From the NCBI GenBank assembly GCA_963578605.1, contig CAUZEA010000023.1, positions 1-62,687 on the forward strand: DNA of 62,687 nt. The letters run 5' to 3'. The notes under the pieces were generated by a model, which saw only the letters and a list, made by a program, of their open reading frames with translations, ran no database searches and had not been told where the DNA came from. A program made the translations under genes and the position numbers. Shown in pieces: positions 43,872 to 54,900 of the stretch. Every line of letters starts with the position of its first letter. Position 1 is the first letter of the stretch. The DNA comes from JAKVCB01 sp963578605. Its GTDB lineage: Bacteria > Planctomycetota > Planctomycetia > Pirellulales > Lacipirellulaceae.

Positions 43872-46800
43872 TTACGGCCCGTTATCTGGCCGCTCAGTTT
43901 CCAAACGGGATGGCTCGGCTGCTGGTTGCGCCGATTTCAGCGTCGTGAGATACGCGACAACATCGATCAATTCATCCGTCGTCAACAACTGTTGCAGGTT
44001 GGCTGGCATCAACGAGACTGGCGATGGTTCGATCGCTTCGACCTCGGCGCGGGTAAACGACTTGAGTATGCCCTGGGCGGTTTTGATCGCCACGTTTTGA
44101 TCGGTTTGGTTGACCAGGAGGCCAGTTTCGACCAGGCCGTTGCCCAGTTCGAGCACGTGGCTTTGATAATTGTGATTGATCGCGGCACTTGGATCGAGAA
44201 TTGAAACGTAGAGGCTTTGGCGGGAGAGTTTTCCGCCAATGTCATCAAGACCAGGACCAACTTCCGTACCGCGGTCGCCAACCCGGTGACACGTGGCACA
44301 CTTGGACTTGTCGAAGAATAGGGCTTTCCCTCGTTCGGCACTTCCTTGACGCGCAAGTAACTCGTCGAGTTGCGGAAACGGATCCTGGCTGGTTGTTTCT
44401 GGCAAGGGAAACAGCCGCACTGCCTCGGCACGGATTTCCGGTGTCTGTGCTGCGTGCAGCGCCTCGCCCGTTACCATCCGTAGCGGTCTGGGAAGTTGAT
44501 CCTCGTGGACCAACTTGAGCAGCATCAGCCGTCCATGCTTATGACTGCCCAAGGCACGTGTGCAAGTGAGTCGTAGATCCTCCGGCTGCGACGAATCGAG
44601 CAGCACGTCTTCAAGCAACTGCAAGGTCTTGGGTGAGCCAAGTTCGGCTAATGCCATCGCCACAGGTTGTTTGGGAACCGGTTGTTCGTCGGTCATGAAA
44701 CGAGCGACCGCAGAGATACTGTCGATACTCGCTAAAGCTTGCACCAGAGGGTAGGCCTCGCTGGGCGAATCGGCTTGTCTCAAAAAAGCAATCAAGCGAT
44801 CACGTGGTTGCTCGAACCCAAAGCGGTGCACAAATAAGGCAACCTGTTCGGGTGATTGAAGTGTGCCAACCAGTTCCACGATTTGCCGGCGAAGAGCCGC
44901 ATCGCCATGAACGGTTGCTGGTTCAATTCTCTGGGCGATTTCAATTGCCACCGACGGTTCGAATTCGTCAAGCCGTGCGGCTAAACCTGAAATTTCAGCG
45001 TCTCCCCGACCTTCCGGTTGTAATTGCAAAGCGCGAAGATAGCGTAACGGGGAGTCATCTGGTGACCGGATCGATGTTAATAGCCGAGCGAGATCCTTCG
45101 GAGTTTGATCAGCGCGGCTACGCCAAATGATATCGTGGTGAGCCCGGTTGGACTCATCGACGGCGACAAGGCGATACCACGCCCCCAGCCGCTCGTTCCA
45201 GCGCCCTTCGGCTGCAATGCCCAATGCTTCCAGGAGCCAGCGGTCTCCTTCCTTGTAACTGGCTGCCAGGCGGGCCCAGAGTTGATCGCCTTCTGCGGAA
45301 GCCACGTCGCGTAACGCGATCGCGCATTCACAACGTACTGCCCACGCCGGATCATCAAGCAGCGACTCGATGGTCTCGAGCACCCGGGCCTTATGCTGGC
45401 GGGCAATCCGTATTGCCACGACCCTCAGGTTGGCATCTCTGTCGCTCCGCGCCAGCTCAATAGCACGGAGTGACTGATTCTGGCGTTGGGCCAGGGCCCA
45501 CAGGGCCCGCGCGCGAATACGAGGATTCTCGTCCGTGGCTAACGCTTCTAAAGCCGGCTCGGCAGCATTCGCCCGATCGACCAGAACTTGCCACGCCTTG
45601 TATCGAACTGCCTGGTTGGGGCTCGTGAGCGCTCGGCTAGCGCCTTGGATCGTGGCGAAATCGTGGCTGGGAATGTGGTAACCAGTGCCCCTTGGTGCGA
45701 TCCGGTAGATCCGACCGCTCTCGACATCGCCGGCGCGGTGGCCACCAACTGTCGGATCGTGCCAGTCCGCTACGAACAGCGAACCGTCGGGTGCAACGGC
45801 AACATCGGCGGGACGAAACCAGTGGTCGTCTGGCCCCCGAACGATGTCCTGGCTGCTGAGTTTTGGTTGGCCCTCTTCGGCGATGAGCGTGTACGCTCGG
45901 CAAACTCCAGGCCCCGCGTCGCAGTGAAGCAGGCGGTCATGGATGGATTCGGGCAACAGTCGGCCTTCGTAGACCGTAATTCCTGTTGGAGAACCGTTCC
46001 CGGTGACCAGCAGATTGGGGACCACACCAGGATCGTTCTGATGCCAGTGGCGACGTCGCCGATCGCTAGCTGCACCAACGCGTGGCACAGTCCAGGTGGC
46101 TCCCGTCACTTCATCCCGGAAACCAAAGTTGCCATGTTCCAGCACCTGGTTCAGGCGGACACCTTGATTGCCGTCATCGTCATTATCGCTTTGCCAAACG
46201 GTGCCGAACGAGTCAACGGCTAATTCATAAGGGTTGCGAAAGTTGTGCCCCATGACCGTCAGGTTGCTGCCGTCAAGGTTGCATCGATACGCAAGGCCTT
46301 GGCGAAACGGATTGCCGTCATTGACCAGTCGGCGACCGGTTGTGTCGGTGAGGATTTCATCGTTGGCGTTGGCGATCCCTGTGGTCGTGTTGCCGTGGTT
46401 AAAATAAAGCCGACCGCCGGGACCGATTACAAAGGCATGTAACGCGTGGTCGTGCTGGCTTCTCCCAGGTGTCCTGAAGAGGACTTTCTTGCTGTCAGGT
46501 TGGTCATCACCATCTACGTCGGTAAAGACCCAGGCGTGTGGAGAACAACTCACGATGATTTGGTTGCCCAATACGCAAATCCCTAGCGCTGAGTCGATGT
46601 CGGGGCCCTGATAGAAGACCGTTGTCGTATCACAGCGACCGTCCCCCGTCGTGTCTTCGAGAATCAGAATCCGATCTCCGGCTGGGCGCCGACCCAGGTG
46701 GGCACGATAGTTCAACACGTCACACACCCAGAGCCGGCCACGATCGTCAATGTCAATGTTGGTCGGACTGTTGATGTCCGGTTCAGATATGAAGAGCGTT

Positions 46801-46979
46801 GCCTCAAGTCCTTCACTCAGTTGCAAGGATTGGGTGAACTCTTCTGGTGTTGGCCGGCGAATATCAGGGATTGTCACCTCGGCGGCGGTCAAGAGACTTG
46901 CCGGTAACCACACCATTGACAACGTGAACACGTCCCAAGGGACTCGTCTCAGAGGTCTTGTTCTTGGTTTCTCGGGCAT
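43872..46979 (-). CDS. PVC-type heme-binding CxxCH protein (dehydrogenase/HEAT/cytochrome c)
   Basis: The 1035-residue exported protein has a signal peptide (VFTLSMVWLPASLLTAAE) and a beta-propeller of membrane-bound dehydrogenase type (NIDIDDRGRLWVCDVLNYR, TTGDGRCDTTTVFYQG, HDHALHAFVIGPGGRLYFNHGN). HEAT-like repeats follow (about 450-800), then a C-terminal cytochrome c domain with CATCHRVG and a distal Met region (SLMPANLQQLLTTDELIDVV). This is the standard domain order of the large planctomycete PVC heme proteins. Electron-donor substrates, probably sugars, are unproven. It acts outside the cytoplasmic membrane. Confidence 0.92.
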   Translation of the reverse strand: MPEKPRTRPLRRVPWDVFTLSMVWLPASLLTAAEVTIPDIRRPTPEEFTQSLQLSEGLEATLFISEPDINSPTNIDIDDRGRLWVCDVLNYRAHLGRRPAGDRILILEDTTGDGRCDTTTVFYQGPDIDSALGICVLGNQIIVSCSPHAWVFTDVDGDDQPDSKKVLFRTPGRSQHDHALHAFVIGPGGRLYFNHGNTTTGIANANDEILTDTTGRRLVNDGNPFRQGLAYRCNLDGSNLTVMGHNFRNPYELAVDSFGTVWQSDNDDDGNQGVRLNQVLEHGNFGFRDEVTGATWTVPRVGAASDRRRRHWHQNDPGVVPNLLVTGNGSPTGITVYEGRLLPESIHDRLLHCDAGPGVCRAYTLIAEEGQPKLSSQDIVRGPDDHWFRPADVAVAPDGSLFVADWHDPTVGGHRAGDVESGRIYRIAPRGTGYHIPSHDFATIQGASRALTSPNQAVRYKAWQVLVDRANAAEPALEALATDENPRIRARALWALAQRQNQSLRAIELARSDRDANLRVVAIRIARQHKARVLETIESLLDDPAWAVRCECAIALRDVASAEGDQLWARLAASYKEGDRWLLEALGIAAEGRWNERLGAWYRLVAVDESNRAHHDIIWRSRADQTPKDLARLLTSIRSPDDSPLRYLRALQLQPEGRGDAEISGLAARLDEFEPSVAIEIAQRIEPATVHGDAALRRQIVELVGTLQSPEQVALFVHRFGFEQPRDRLIAFLRQADSPSEAYPLVQALASIDSISAVARFMTDEQPVPKQPVAMALAELGSPKTLQLLEDVLLDSSQPEDLRLTCTRALGSHKHGRLMLLKLVHEDQLPRPLRMVTGEALHAAQTPEIRAEAVRLFPLPETTSQDPFPQLDELLARQGSAERGKALFFDKSKCATCHRVGDRGTEVGPGLDDIGGKLSRQSLYVSILDPSAAINHNYQSHVLELGNGLVETGLLVNQTDQNVAIKTAQGILKSFTRAEVEAIEPSPVSLMPANLQQLLTTDELIDVVAYLTTLKSAQPAAEPSRLETERPDNGP

Positions 46980-47272
46980 CGAACTTTTATCCGTTTCAAT
47001 TCAGTTCAGGCAACCCGACACCCACGGGGGTCGCGATCGCGTGAAGCTTTCCGGGCATCACAACTTTCATTGTAGCGAACCGGTACGTTCCGCTCAGGCC
47101 GACTCCACGCGTAAGCACCCATAACCTGGCCCCAAACCGCAACGCGGTGTGCTTCGCCAGGCCGTGGATCACGGGGGCAGGGTCAGGCAGCCGTTGATGG
47201 CGGTCGCTGACGCGAGATCGCATATCGCAACCGCACGGTGGACCTACATGGCTCGTACTTCAAATTCCGGTT

Positions 47273-48796
47273 GTGACCATTCTTCGGAACCGGGTCTTGG
47301 GGATCAGCCAGATCGCCGCCGATTTGACGGTTGTGGAACCGCCGCAAGTGTCGATCTTCACCAGAGCAGTCCAGGCATTGTTTTCATGTTGTCACGCTAT
47401 CAAATTGCTCGTGGGTCTCATGATTGTTGCAAATCCAGGTACCCCCCAAGTTCGAGTTGACGGGATGGTCGATCACCACTTGCCGAGTAAGCTTCCCCGG
47501 TTGCCCGTACCCCGGACCGCATTCCGAGAGGAACCGTTGGTTGATTTTGTGGGCTGGTTGGCGACTTGCAGCCAGCTATTGTGGAGTGAAGTCGACCAAC
47601 AACTTCAAATCATTTTGCCGGAATCTGATCGCAACCAGTTTGGCGGGTGCGATACGGCCACAATCTCAGCAGACGGCAGGCGGTTCGTCGACCCGGCGTG
47701 CGATGCCGGGAGTCCCCTCGAATGGCTGCGGAATCGAGCCGGCGGAAGAGAGTCGCCCGCCTATGCCAGGCCTGTAGGTGAGCCGCTGGCGGTGCATGAA
47801 ATCACCGCCAAAATTTTTCCGCACTACGAAGTAAACGGCGGAACAGCCCATCTGGTCGGTTGTCAATTGGAAGACAGGCCATTTGTGCGGTTGACGTTCC
47901 TGGACAAAAACTCGGATGATCTCCGAGTGAACCACTTTTATATCGCAACCGACGGTTCGTCTGTGCCGAATGAAATGGTGGCCGAGTTGGGATTGGACCA
48001 GGTGGAACCGATGCCAGTTTCGCAACCGAGTTCGCGCCCGTCGCAACTCGATGTAATCGTTAACGCTGGCCTTCCTGCGGCAACTCAGCAAAGCGACAGC
48101 ACAGAGCCGAATGCCACGCTGGAAGAACCGGTGGTCGTGACCGTTATTTGGGTCAAGTACGTATTGGGGCAACTGCAGTTCACGATCGGCAATGCGTCGG
48201 TGATGCAAGTCTTTGAAGGGTGGGCGCGGACACTTCAGGCAGCACCTTACCAGTGCCCGGTCACGAATACCCATACATTCAAGCTGGGTCAAGTTGACAA
48301 CGGTACGATCGTGGCAGCAGACGAAATCGACCGTTGTGACAGGTCGGGTGCCCAAGTACTTCGCTCTGACCTGGTGACCTGTAACGTCACGGGGAAGAAC
48401 GTCTTGCCTCAGTTTGTAAAATCTTGCCCAGTCTCTGATCAACCTGTTCTCAGTGAGTATTTCGCCACCTGTAGCCGGTGCACAGAGGAAGTCAGTCTAC
48501 CTGCCTTGCAAAAGCAAGTTTGTGCGGCGTGTCGCGGCTTGCAGCCTGTCTCGAAGGCCGATCCGCCCATGGCGGCCATACTGCAAAAATACCCGGCGCT
48601 GGCCCGCTGGAGATGGTGGCAACTTTCCCAGACCAGGCGCGTGAGTATCGTGCAGGCGAGTGGAATGGTACGGAAACTCTTGATCGTTTGTGACCGTCAA
48701 ACCCAAACCATCAAGCGAATTGCCATTAGCCGACGAGGTACTTCTCGGTGGAAGATTGTCGATCAGCGAGACTGGAACACTTGTCTGGGCCGCTAG
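47273..48796 (+). CDS. Hypothetical protein with C-terminal Cys pairs
   Basis: I do not recognise this 507-residue protein. The GTG at 47273 is a weak start; ATG 47465 is a good alternative. The N-terminal half (EPLVDFVGWLATCSQLLW, KIFPHYEVNGGTAHLVGC, LTFLDKNSDDLRVNHFYI) is soluble. The C-terminal half carries cysteine clusters (CPVTNTHTFKLGQVDNG, CDRSGAQVLRSDLVTCNVTG, CPVSD and a CSRCTEE ... CAACRG set) that look like zinc-ribbon or treble-clef sites. No signal peptide or membrane segment is clear. It lies just before the LptD-like gene. Confidence 0.75.
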   Translation: MTILRNRVLGISQIAADLTVVEPPQVSIFTRAVQALFSCCHAIKLLVGLMIVANPGTPQVRVDGMVDHHLPSKLPRLPVPRTAFREEPLVDFVGWLATCSQLLWSEVDQQLQIILPESDRNQFGGCDTATISADGRRFVDPACDAGSPLEWLRNRAGGRESPAYARPVGEPLAVHEITAKIFPHYEVNGGTAHLVGCQLEDRPFVRLTFLDKNSDDLRVNHFYIATDGSSVPNEMVAELGLDQVEPMPVSQPSSRPSQLDVIVNAGLPAATQQSDSTEPNATLEEPVVVTVIWVKYVLGQLQFTIGNASVMQVFEGWARTLQAAPYQCPVTNTHTFKLGQVDNGTIVAADEIDRCDRSGAQVLRSDLVTCNVTGKNVLPQFVKSCPVSDQPVLSEYFATCSRCTEEVSLPALQKQVCAACRGLQPVSKADPPMAAILQKYPALARWRWWQLSQTRRVSIVQASGMVRKLLIVCDRQTQTIKRIAISRRGTSRWKIVDQRDWNTCLGR

Positions 48797-48951
48797 CATC
48801 AACCTAAGTCCTTAGCCCGTTGCCAATTACGAACTGTGCCAGCGTGAGCAACGCACCTTGACCCTTGTTTCGTGGGCCATCTATAATCCCGCACCCCATT
48901 TTGGGCTGACTTTTCAGAACTGGTTGCGCGATCGTGTTATGATCGTGCACC

Positions 48952-51843
48952 ATGTCCACGGCTTGGGTGGTGCGCCCAACAGCGCGCCAACTGAGTGCTT
49001 ATCGGCGTGGCAAGGATGCCAAACTGATCAACGGCTACCGCTTGAATTCGATGCGTATTGTTGCGCTGGTGTTGCGCAGCGTTTTCCCTGCGCTCGGCGT
49101 GCGTCTGCGTCTGGTGTCTGCACGGGCCGCTGTTGTCCTGTCAGCTTGCTGCCTGGTGATCCCGTGTTCAGCCCAATTCGATGGCAAACCGCCTGCTACG
49201 GTGAACCCTCCTGCTACGGTGAACCCTCCTGCTACGGTCAACCAGGCCCAGTTCACGCAAACCATTCCTCAGGAAACGGTTACGAATCCCCAACCGTTCA
49301 CGCTACGTCGCGTTCAGGTCTTTCCTCGTAACGGATCGAATTTGCAGGCGATTTTTCAGCAACTGCCCGATGGGGAGAATGTGGCCGTAATTTCTGGCGG
49401 CGCGAATCTTGTCGTTCAAGGAATGGAGGTCGCCGGCATTCCCTCATTCTTGGGCCCGATTGTGGGCGTTGACATTGAGACCGATCGGGCGGTTGTCTGG
49501 ACCCGGGGCATGGAGGGAGGCGTACTGGGGGATTTCACCCAGGGTAGCGATATGCCCCTGGAAATCTACATGGAAGGGAATATTGTCTTTCGGCAGGGTG
49601 ACCGCACGGTGTACGCCGAACGGATGTTTTATGATGTGCGCCGGCAGGTTGGTGTCATTCTTGATGCGGAACTCCTTTCCCCGTTGCCGGAGATCGACGG
49701 CTACCAGTACCAGGGCCTTGTGCGGCTGAAAGCCGCGGCAATTCGCCAACTCGATGCCTCCCGATTTGTAGCCACCGATGCCCTGATAACCACCAGTCGC
49801 CTGGAAGACCCCAGCTACTTTTTGGGGTCCAGTACGGTTATGTTCCAAGACATTCAACGACTGATTGGGGATCCATTCACGGGTGAGACACGGATTTCCC
49901 ACCAGCAGTTGGTCAAGAGCCGCAACAATTTTCTCTACCTTGGTGACGTACCCGTTTTCTACTGGCCGACCATCACGACCGATCTGGAGAAGCCGACTTA
50001 TTACGTCGACAACCTGCAGGTACGGAACGATTCGGTTTTCGGGACGCAATTGTTGCTGGAACTCGACATGTATCAACTGCTGGGCTTGGAGGCCATCCCG
50101 GGAGGAACCGACTGGAACCTGGACCTGGACCTGCTGAGTGAGCGGGGGGTGGGCTACGGCAGTACGTTCGAATATGGCCGCGACGACTTGTTGGGGATGC
50201 TCGGGCCGACCAACGGTTTGGCCAACGCTTGGTTTATCAGAGACATCGGATACGACAATCTTGGCTTTCAGCGACGGGAGATTACACCAGAAAAGAAATT
50301 TCGTGGCCGGGCCTTCTGGAACCACCGCCAACACCTGGTGGGCGGGGTCCTTGATGGCTGGACGGCACAGGCAGAGGTTGGGTGGGTGAGTGATCGGTCA
50401 TTTCTTGAACAGTACTACGAGTACGAGTGGGACCAAAGGCCCAATCAATATACCGGTACGCGGCTCAAACGAGCATTTGACAACAAGGTTGTTTCGGTAG
50501 AAGCGAATGCTCGAGTCAATGATTTCTTTACACAGACACAGTGGTTGCCGCGTGGCGACTTCTACTGGCTCGGCGAGTCGTTGCTCGACGATACATTTAC
50601 TTTTTACAGCCACTCCTCGGCGGGATACGCCAACATCGATGTGGCAAGTCACCCGAACACATATCCCGCGCCTCCGGCGCTAAATCCGTTTTACTTTTAT
50701 TATCTCCCTTGGGAGCAAAATTTGGCAGGGAACATTTCGGGGAGCGGCGAACGACTTGTAACGCGCAACGAGTTGGATCTTCCACTCGATTTCTCCCCCC
50801 TGAAGGTAGTGCCCTACGTGCTTGGCGAAGCAGCGCATTGGGGTGAAGATATCAACGGCAACCGCATCGACCGGATTTATTACCAGGGGGGGGTGAGGGC
50901 GAGTGTACCGTTTTGGGCAGTCAATCGGGCAATACGTGATCCGATTTTCAACCTCAATGGGCTGGCGCACAAAATTGTGTTTGAAGGGGAGTTCTCGTAT
51001 GCCAGGTCAGACAAGAACCTGAAGGACTTTCCCCTTTACGACCCTCTCGACGACAATGCGATCCAAGATTTCCGCCGCAACTTGTTCTGGCCGGGGTTCG
51101 GTGGAACACTTCATCCCCATTATTACTCTTTTGGACCACCACCTTTTATCGATCCCAAGTTTGACCCACGAATTTACGCGCTACGGACTGGTATCGCTGG
51201 TTGGGTTACTTCCCCGGTGACCGAAATTGCCGGGGATCTGACCGTGGCCCGCTTTGGGATGCGGCACCGACTGCAGACCAAACGAGGGATTCCAGGAGCC
51301 CAACGGATTGTCGACTGGATGACGTTCGACGCGAATGCCAGCTGGTTTCCTAACGCGGATCGCGACAACTTCGGGCAACCGATTGGCCTGGTCGATTATG
51401 ATTTCCGTTGGCACCTGGGGGATCGGTTCTCGGTTTTGTCTGACGGGGTAAGCGACTTTTACGGCGATGCGTTGCGGGCAGCTTCGCTTGGCGTTTTGCT
51501 GAATCGCCCCAGCCGGGGAAACGCTTACCTGGGTTACCACGCGATTGATGCTCCCAACAGAGCGGGTGTGGTCATGGCGACAGTCAATTACCGCTCGACA
51601 CCCAAGTGGATTCTCACGGGAAGCACGAGTCTGGATGTTGCCGGTTCAGGCAATGTAGGTCAGGCATTTTACTTTAGCCGAATTGGCGAGTCCCTGGTGA
51701 CGACGATCGGCATGAATATGGACCAATCGAAAAATAATGTGGGTGTGAATTTCTTGATCGAACCCAGGTTTTTGCCACGGACCAACCTGACCCGTAAAAC
51801 AAGCATCGAAATCCCACCGGCTGGTGCGTTCGGGCTGGAATAA
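48952..51843 (+). CDS. LptD/OstA-like outer-membrane protein
   Basis: The 963-residue protein has a probable signal sequence (AAVVLSACCLVIPCSAQF, about 60-75) and a short tandem repeat PPATVN x3 (a 15-18-bp DNA repeat near 49190-49245). An OstA-like periplasmic domain follows (EGNIVFRQGDRTVYAERMFY, DVRRQVGVILDAEL). The long remainder is beta-strand and aromatic-rich, with FLYLGDVPVFYWPTITTD, the pattern of LptD/OstA barrels. LptD inserts lipopolysaccharide into the outer membrane. ATG 49051 is an alternative start. The gene supports a diderm envelope; no other lpt gene is in the window. Confidence 0.82.
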   Translation: MSTAWVVRPTARQLSAYRRGKDAKLINGYRLNSMRIVALVLRSVFPALGVRLRLVSARAAVVLSACCLVIPCSAQFDGKPPATVNPPATVNPPATVNQAQFTQTIPQETVTNPQPFTLRRVQVFPRNGSNLQAIFQQLPDGENVAVISGGANLVVQGMEVAGIPSFLGPIVGVDIETDRAVVWTRGMEGGVLGDFTQGSDMPLEIYMEGNIVFRQGDRTVYAERMFYDVRRQVGVILDAELLSPLPEIDGYQYQGLVRLKAAAIRQLDASRFVATDALITTSRLEDPSYFLGSSTVMFQDIQRLIGDPFTGETRISHQQLVKSRNNFLYLGDVPVFYWPTITTDLEKPTYYVDNLQVRNDSVFGTQLLLELDMYQLLGLEAIPGGTDWNLDLDLLSERGVGYGSTFEYGRDDLLGMLGPTNGLANAWFIRDIGYDNLGFQRREITPEKKFRGRAFWNHRQHLVGGVLDGWTAQAEVGWVSDRSFLEQYYEYEWDQRPNQYTGTRLKRAFDNKVVSVEANARVNDFFTQTQWLPRGDFYWLGESLLDDTFTFYSHSSAGYANIDVASHPNTYPAPPALNPFYFYYLPWEQNLAGNISGSGERLVTRNELDLPLDFSPLKVVPYVLGEAAHWGEDINGNRIDRIYYQGGVRASVPFWAVNRAIRDPIFNLNGLAHKIVFEGEFSYARSDKNLKDFPLYDPLDDNAIQDFRRNLFWPGFGGTLHPHYYSFGPPPFIDPKFDPRIYALRTGIAGWVTSPVTEIAGDLTVARFGMRHRLQTKRGIPGAQRIVDWMTFDANASWFPNADRDNFGQPIGLVDYDFRWHLGDRFSVLSDGVSDFYGDALRAASLGVLLNRPSRGNAYLGYHAIDAPNRAGVVMATVNYRSTPKWILTGSTSLDVAGSGNVGQAFYFSRIGESLVTTIGMNMDQSKNNVGVNFLIEPRFLPRTNLTRKTSIEIPPAGAFGLE

Positions 51844-51980
51844 GTTGCCCTGTACCCCGCGCGACTGGCGTGGTGCGGTCTTCGGCCGGAAGGTCGATCG
51901 AGGCTGTCGTGCCGGCGCAATTCCAATGCGGTGACAAAGTTCGCCAGGAGGGGTCGATGGTGATCTGGCGCTGATGGGTT

Positions 51981-54900
51981 TCAAGTTCGCGCCGCGGCAT
52001 CAAGCAGGCGGTTAAAACGACGTCGGTTCTCCTGAATGAATGCATCCGCTTCCTTGACGAGCAGTGCAGGATCGGCGTATCCCAGGAGATAGGCCAGTTT
52101 GGCAAGCTCGTTGGCTTCTGTCGGGAATTCGTGCCGGCCGGTTGAGTTCATCAGGCGAATTCGAGCTTCAACGCTCCGCTGAAAACGATAACTGCGTTGA
52201 AAGTACTCGGAGTCGTCCGTCGAAATATACCCACCATGCTCAAGTGCCAAAAGTGCATCAAGCGTTCCCGGCACACGGACCGAGGGGTCTGCATGACCAT
52301 ACTTTAGTTGGTGCATCTGCACGACGAATTCGGTATCGACAGTTCCCCCTTTTCCGCGTTTGAGGTTGTGGGGAGAAGCTGTTTCTTCCAAACGCCTGCG
52401 CATCGCGCGAATCTCGCCCGCCATTTGCGGTTGCCATCCTGGGGCAAAGGCTGCCCGGGCAACGGCTCGGACCGCCAGCCCGGCTACCTGCGGCGAACCC
52501 ACGATCACGCGTGCTTTGCAAAGTGCTTGCCGCTCCCAAAGTTGACCGTGCTCTTCGGCGAAATAACGGGCAAAGCCATCAAGTGGCACAGCCAACAGGC
52601 CGCTTCGACCGGTAGGTCGGAGGCGCGGATCCACTTCATACAACCGGCCGTAAGGTCCGAGATGGTTGGCGACTGTCATGATCCGCTGGCCCAGTTCGCC
52701 AAAGAAATGCGCGTTCGACGTCGTCGACTTGCCGTTATGGGGTCGCGTACGGTGTACGGTTTGACCGTCGGCCTCGTACAGAAAAACCAGGTCAAGGTCG
52801 CTGTGGTAGTTTGGTTCCCTGCCTCCGAGCTTGCCGATTGCCAGAATAATTGCTTCACAGGTATCACCCTCGCGATCAGCGATAGCACTCCAGTACTTTT
52901 GGGTGATCGGGTCCTCAAGCGAAGTGGCACTTGGCCTGGTTATCATCGGTTCACCGAATTTTTCAACCAGATTGCTGTACTCGATCGTCGCGATTTGTTT
53001 CAGGCAGGTTTCAGCAACATCAGAAAGTGTTGCATGTGTTGCACGAATGTCGTCTTTACCCAGCATGTCGCGCACACCAACCCGCATATGTTGAGCGTTC
53101 TTGAAGCTGTGCAGAATCGGTTCAAGGTCCTCGGCACCACGGGAAAGGTCCGCGAGTGTTTCTTCCAGCATTGCGCGGGTAGGTAGCTTGTCGACCACGA
53201 GGCTGTCCAACAACTCGTCGATCATCCCGGGATGACTTGTCAAGATGCCGGCCAGATACGGGCATGCAGCGCAGAGAGTGACATATAAATTGAGAGTTGG
53301 TCGATTGGCACTGAACAATTCCCACAGTGCTGATTTGCCTCCCAGGGAGTCGCTCACGCGGCTGAGATTCACGAGCGTGGCGTCGGGTTGAGGGGTATCG
53401 GCAATGGCTTCCAGAAGCCGAGGAGCAATTGCAGCCAGAAAGTGCCGGCAACGCCGCGTTGAAAGAAAGCGGATTCTTTCGGTCGCCAGCGCCATCAGGT
53501 TGTTGTAGGCTGCCGGTATGTCGGCAAAAGGATACTTCCCCAGTACCTCCGTGATCGTTTCCTCGGAAGGCTGCGGATCGTTCACCAGGTCAACCTCGGG
53601 TTCGCTTGACTGGTCATCTTCAAAGGCGTCGTGGAGCAAGTGATTCAGAATCCGGTGGTTGCGGGCAGTCCGTCGCAGGTAATCTGCTTGAAACGTCTCC
53701 AGAGCCTGCGCGTGGGGTGTACCCGAATATCCGAGGCGAATTGCCAGTTTGCGCAGCTCGTCGGGATCTTCCTGCATCCTATGTGTTTGCAGATCAAACA
53801 TGATTTGCAAGCGATGTTCCAGTTTGCGGAGCATGCTGTAGTTGTCTTCAAGAATCGAACTCTCCTGGTTGGTCAGGCATCCTGATTTTTCGAGATTCGC
53901 GATTGCCTCCAGCGTGTTTCCACCTCGGACCTCGGGAAGCGATCCTCCATTGAGTAACTGCAAAAACTGGATAGCGAATTCGATATCACGAATGCCGCCG
54001 TAGCCTGTTTTCACGTCCCGTTCCTTCTGCCCGGTGGTTTCTGCCCGGCGTTCAATACGTTGCTTGATTCCCCGAATTCCCGTGATGTCGGCCCGGCTGA
54101 GGAATCGTCGATAGATCCACGTTTCCAGGTGTTTCAGCAAGGCATGCCCCAGGTCAAGGTCGCCAGCGACCGCGCGAGCCTTGACGAAGGCCTGGCGTTC
54201 CCAGGTTCGCGCCTTGTTGTCGTAATAAGAAAGGGCCCGATCAAAGTTTATACAAACCTCACCCTGCGATCCTTCCGGCCGGAGTCTGAGATCAACCCGG
54301 TAAGCAATTCCCAGATTGGTTGATTCCGAAAGCAGTTTCACCAGGTCGCAACTCAGTCGTTCAAAAAACTCGTGGTTGCTGATGGGGCGGGCGGCATCGG
54401 TTTGGCCGTCGAGGTCGTAGAAAAAGACCAGATCAATGTCACTGGAGTAGTTCAATTCAACCCCGCCAAGCTTTCCCAGTGCCAAAACTACAAAGCGGGC
54501 ACGGTTTCCTTTAGGGCCCAGGGGTTCGCCTCGGAGTTCCTCGAGCGCCCGCCGGGCAAAACGAAGCGCTACTTCGATAATCGTGTCCGCCAGGTAGGAG
54601 ATTTGCCTCGCCACGGTAGCCACGGTCTGGCTGCGGATGATATCACCAAAGGCAATCCGTAGAGTTTCCCGCCGCTTGAACCGCCGCAGGGACGCCATGA
54701 CTTCCCGCTGGTTCCTGAGAGTGGTAACTTCTTGATCAAGTTCCTCAATCAAGGAATCGCGCGCGACTGGCTGTCCGCCGGTGATGCGGAGCAAGTCGTA
54801 AGCTTCGTTATCGACAATCAAGAGGTTGCTCAAATACTGACTTGTCGAGAACAGCTGGAGTAGATTCGGAAGTGCCTCGAAGTCACGTTCAAACAAGGCG

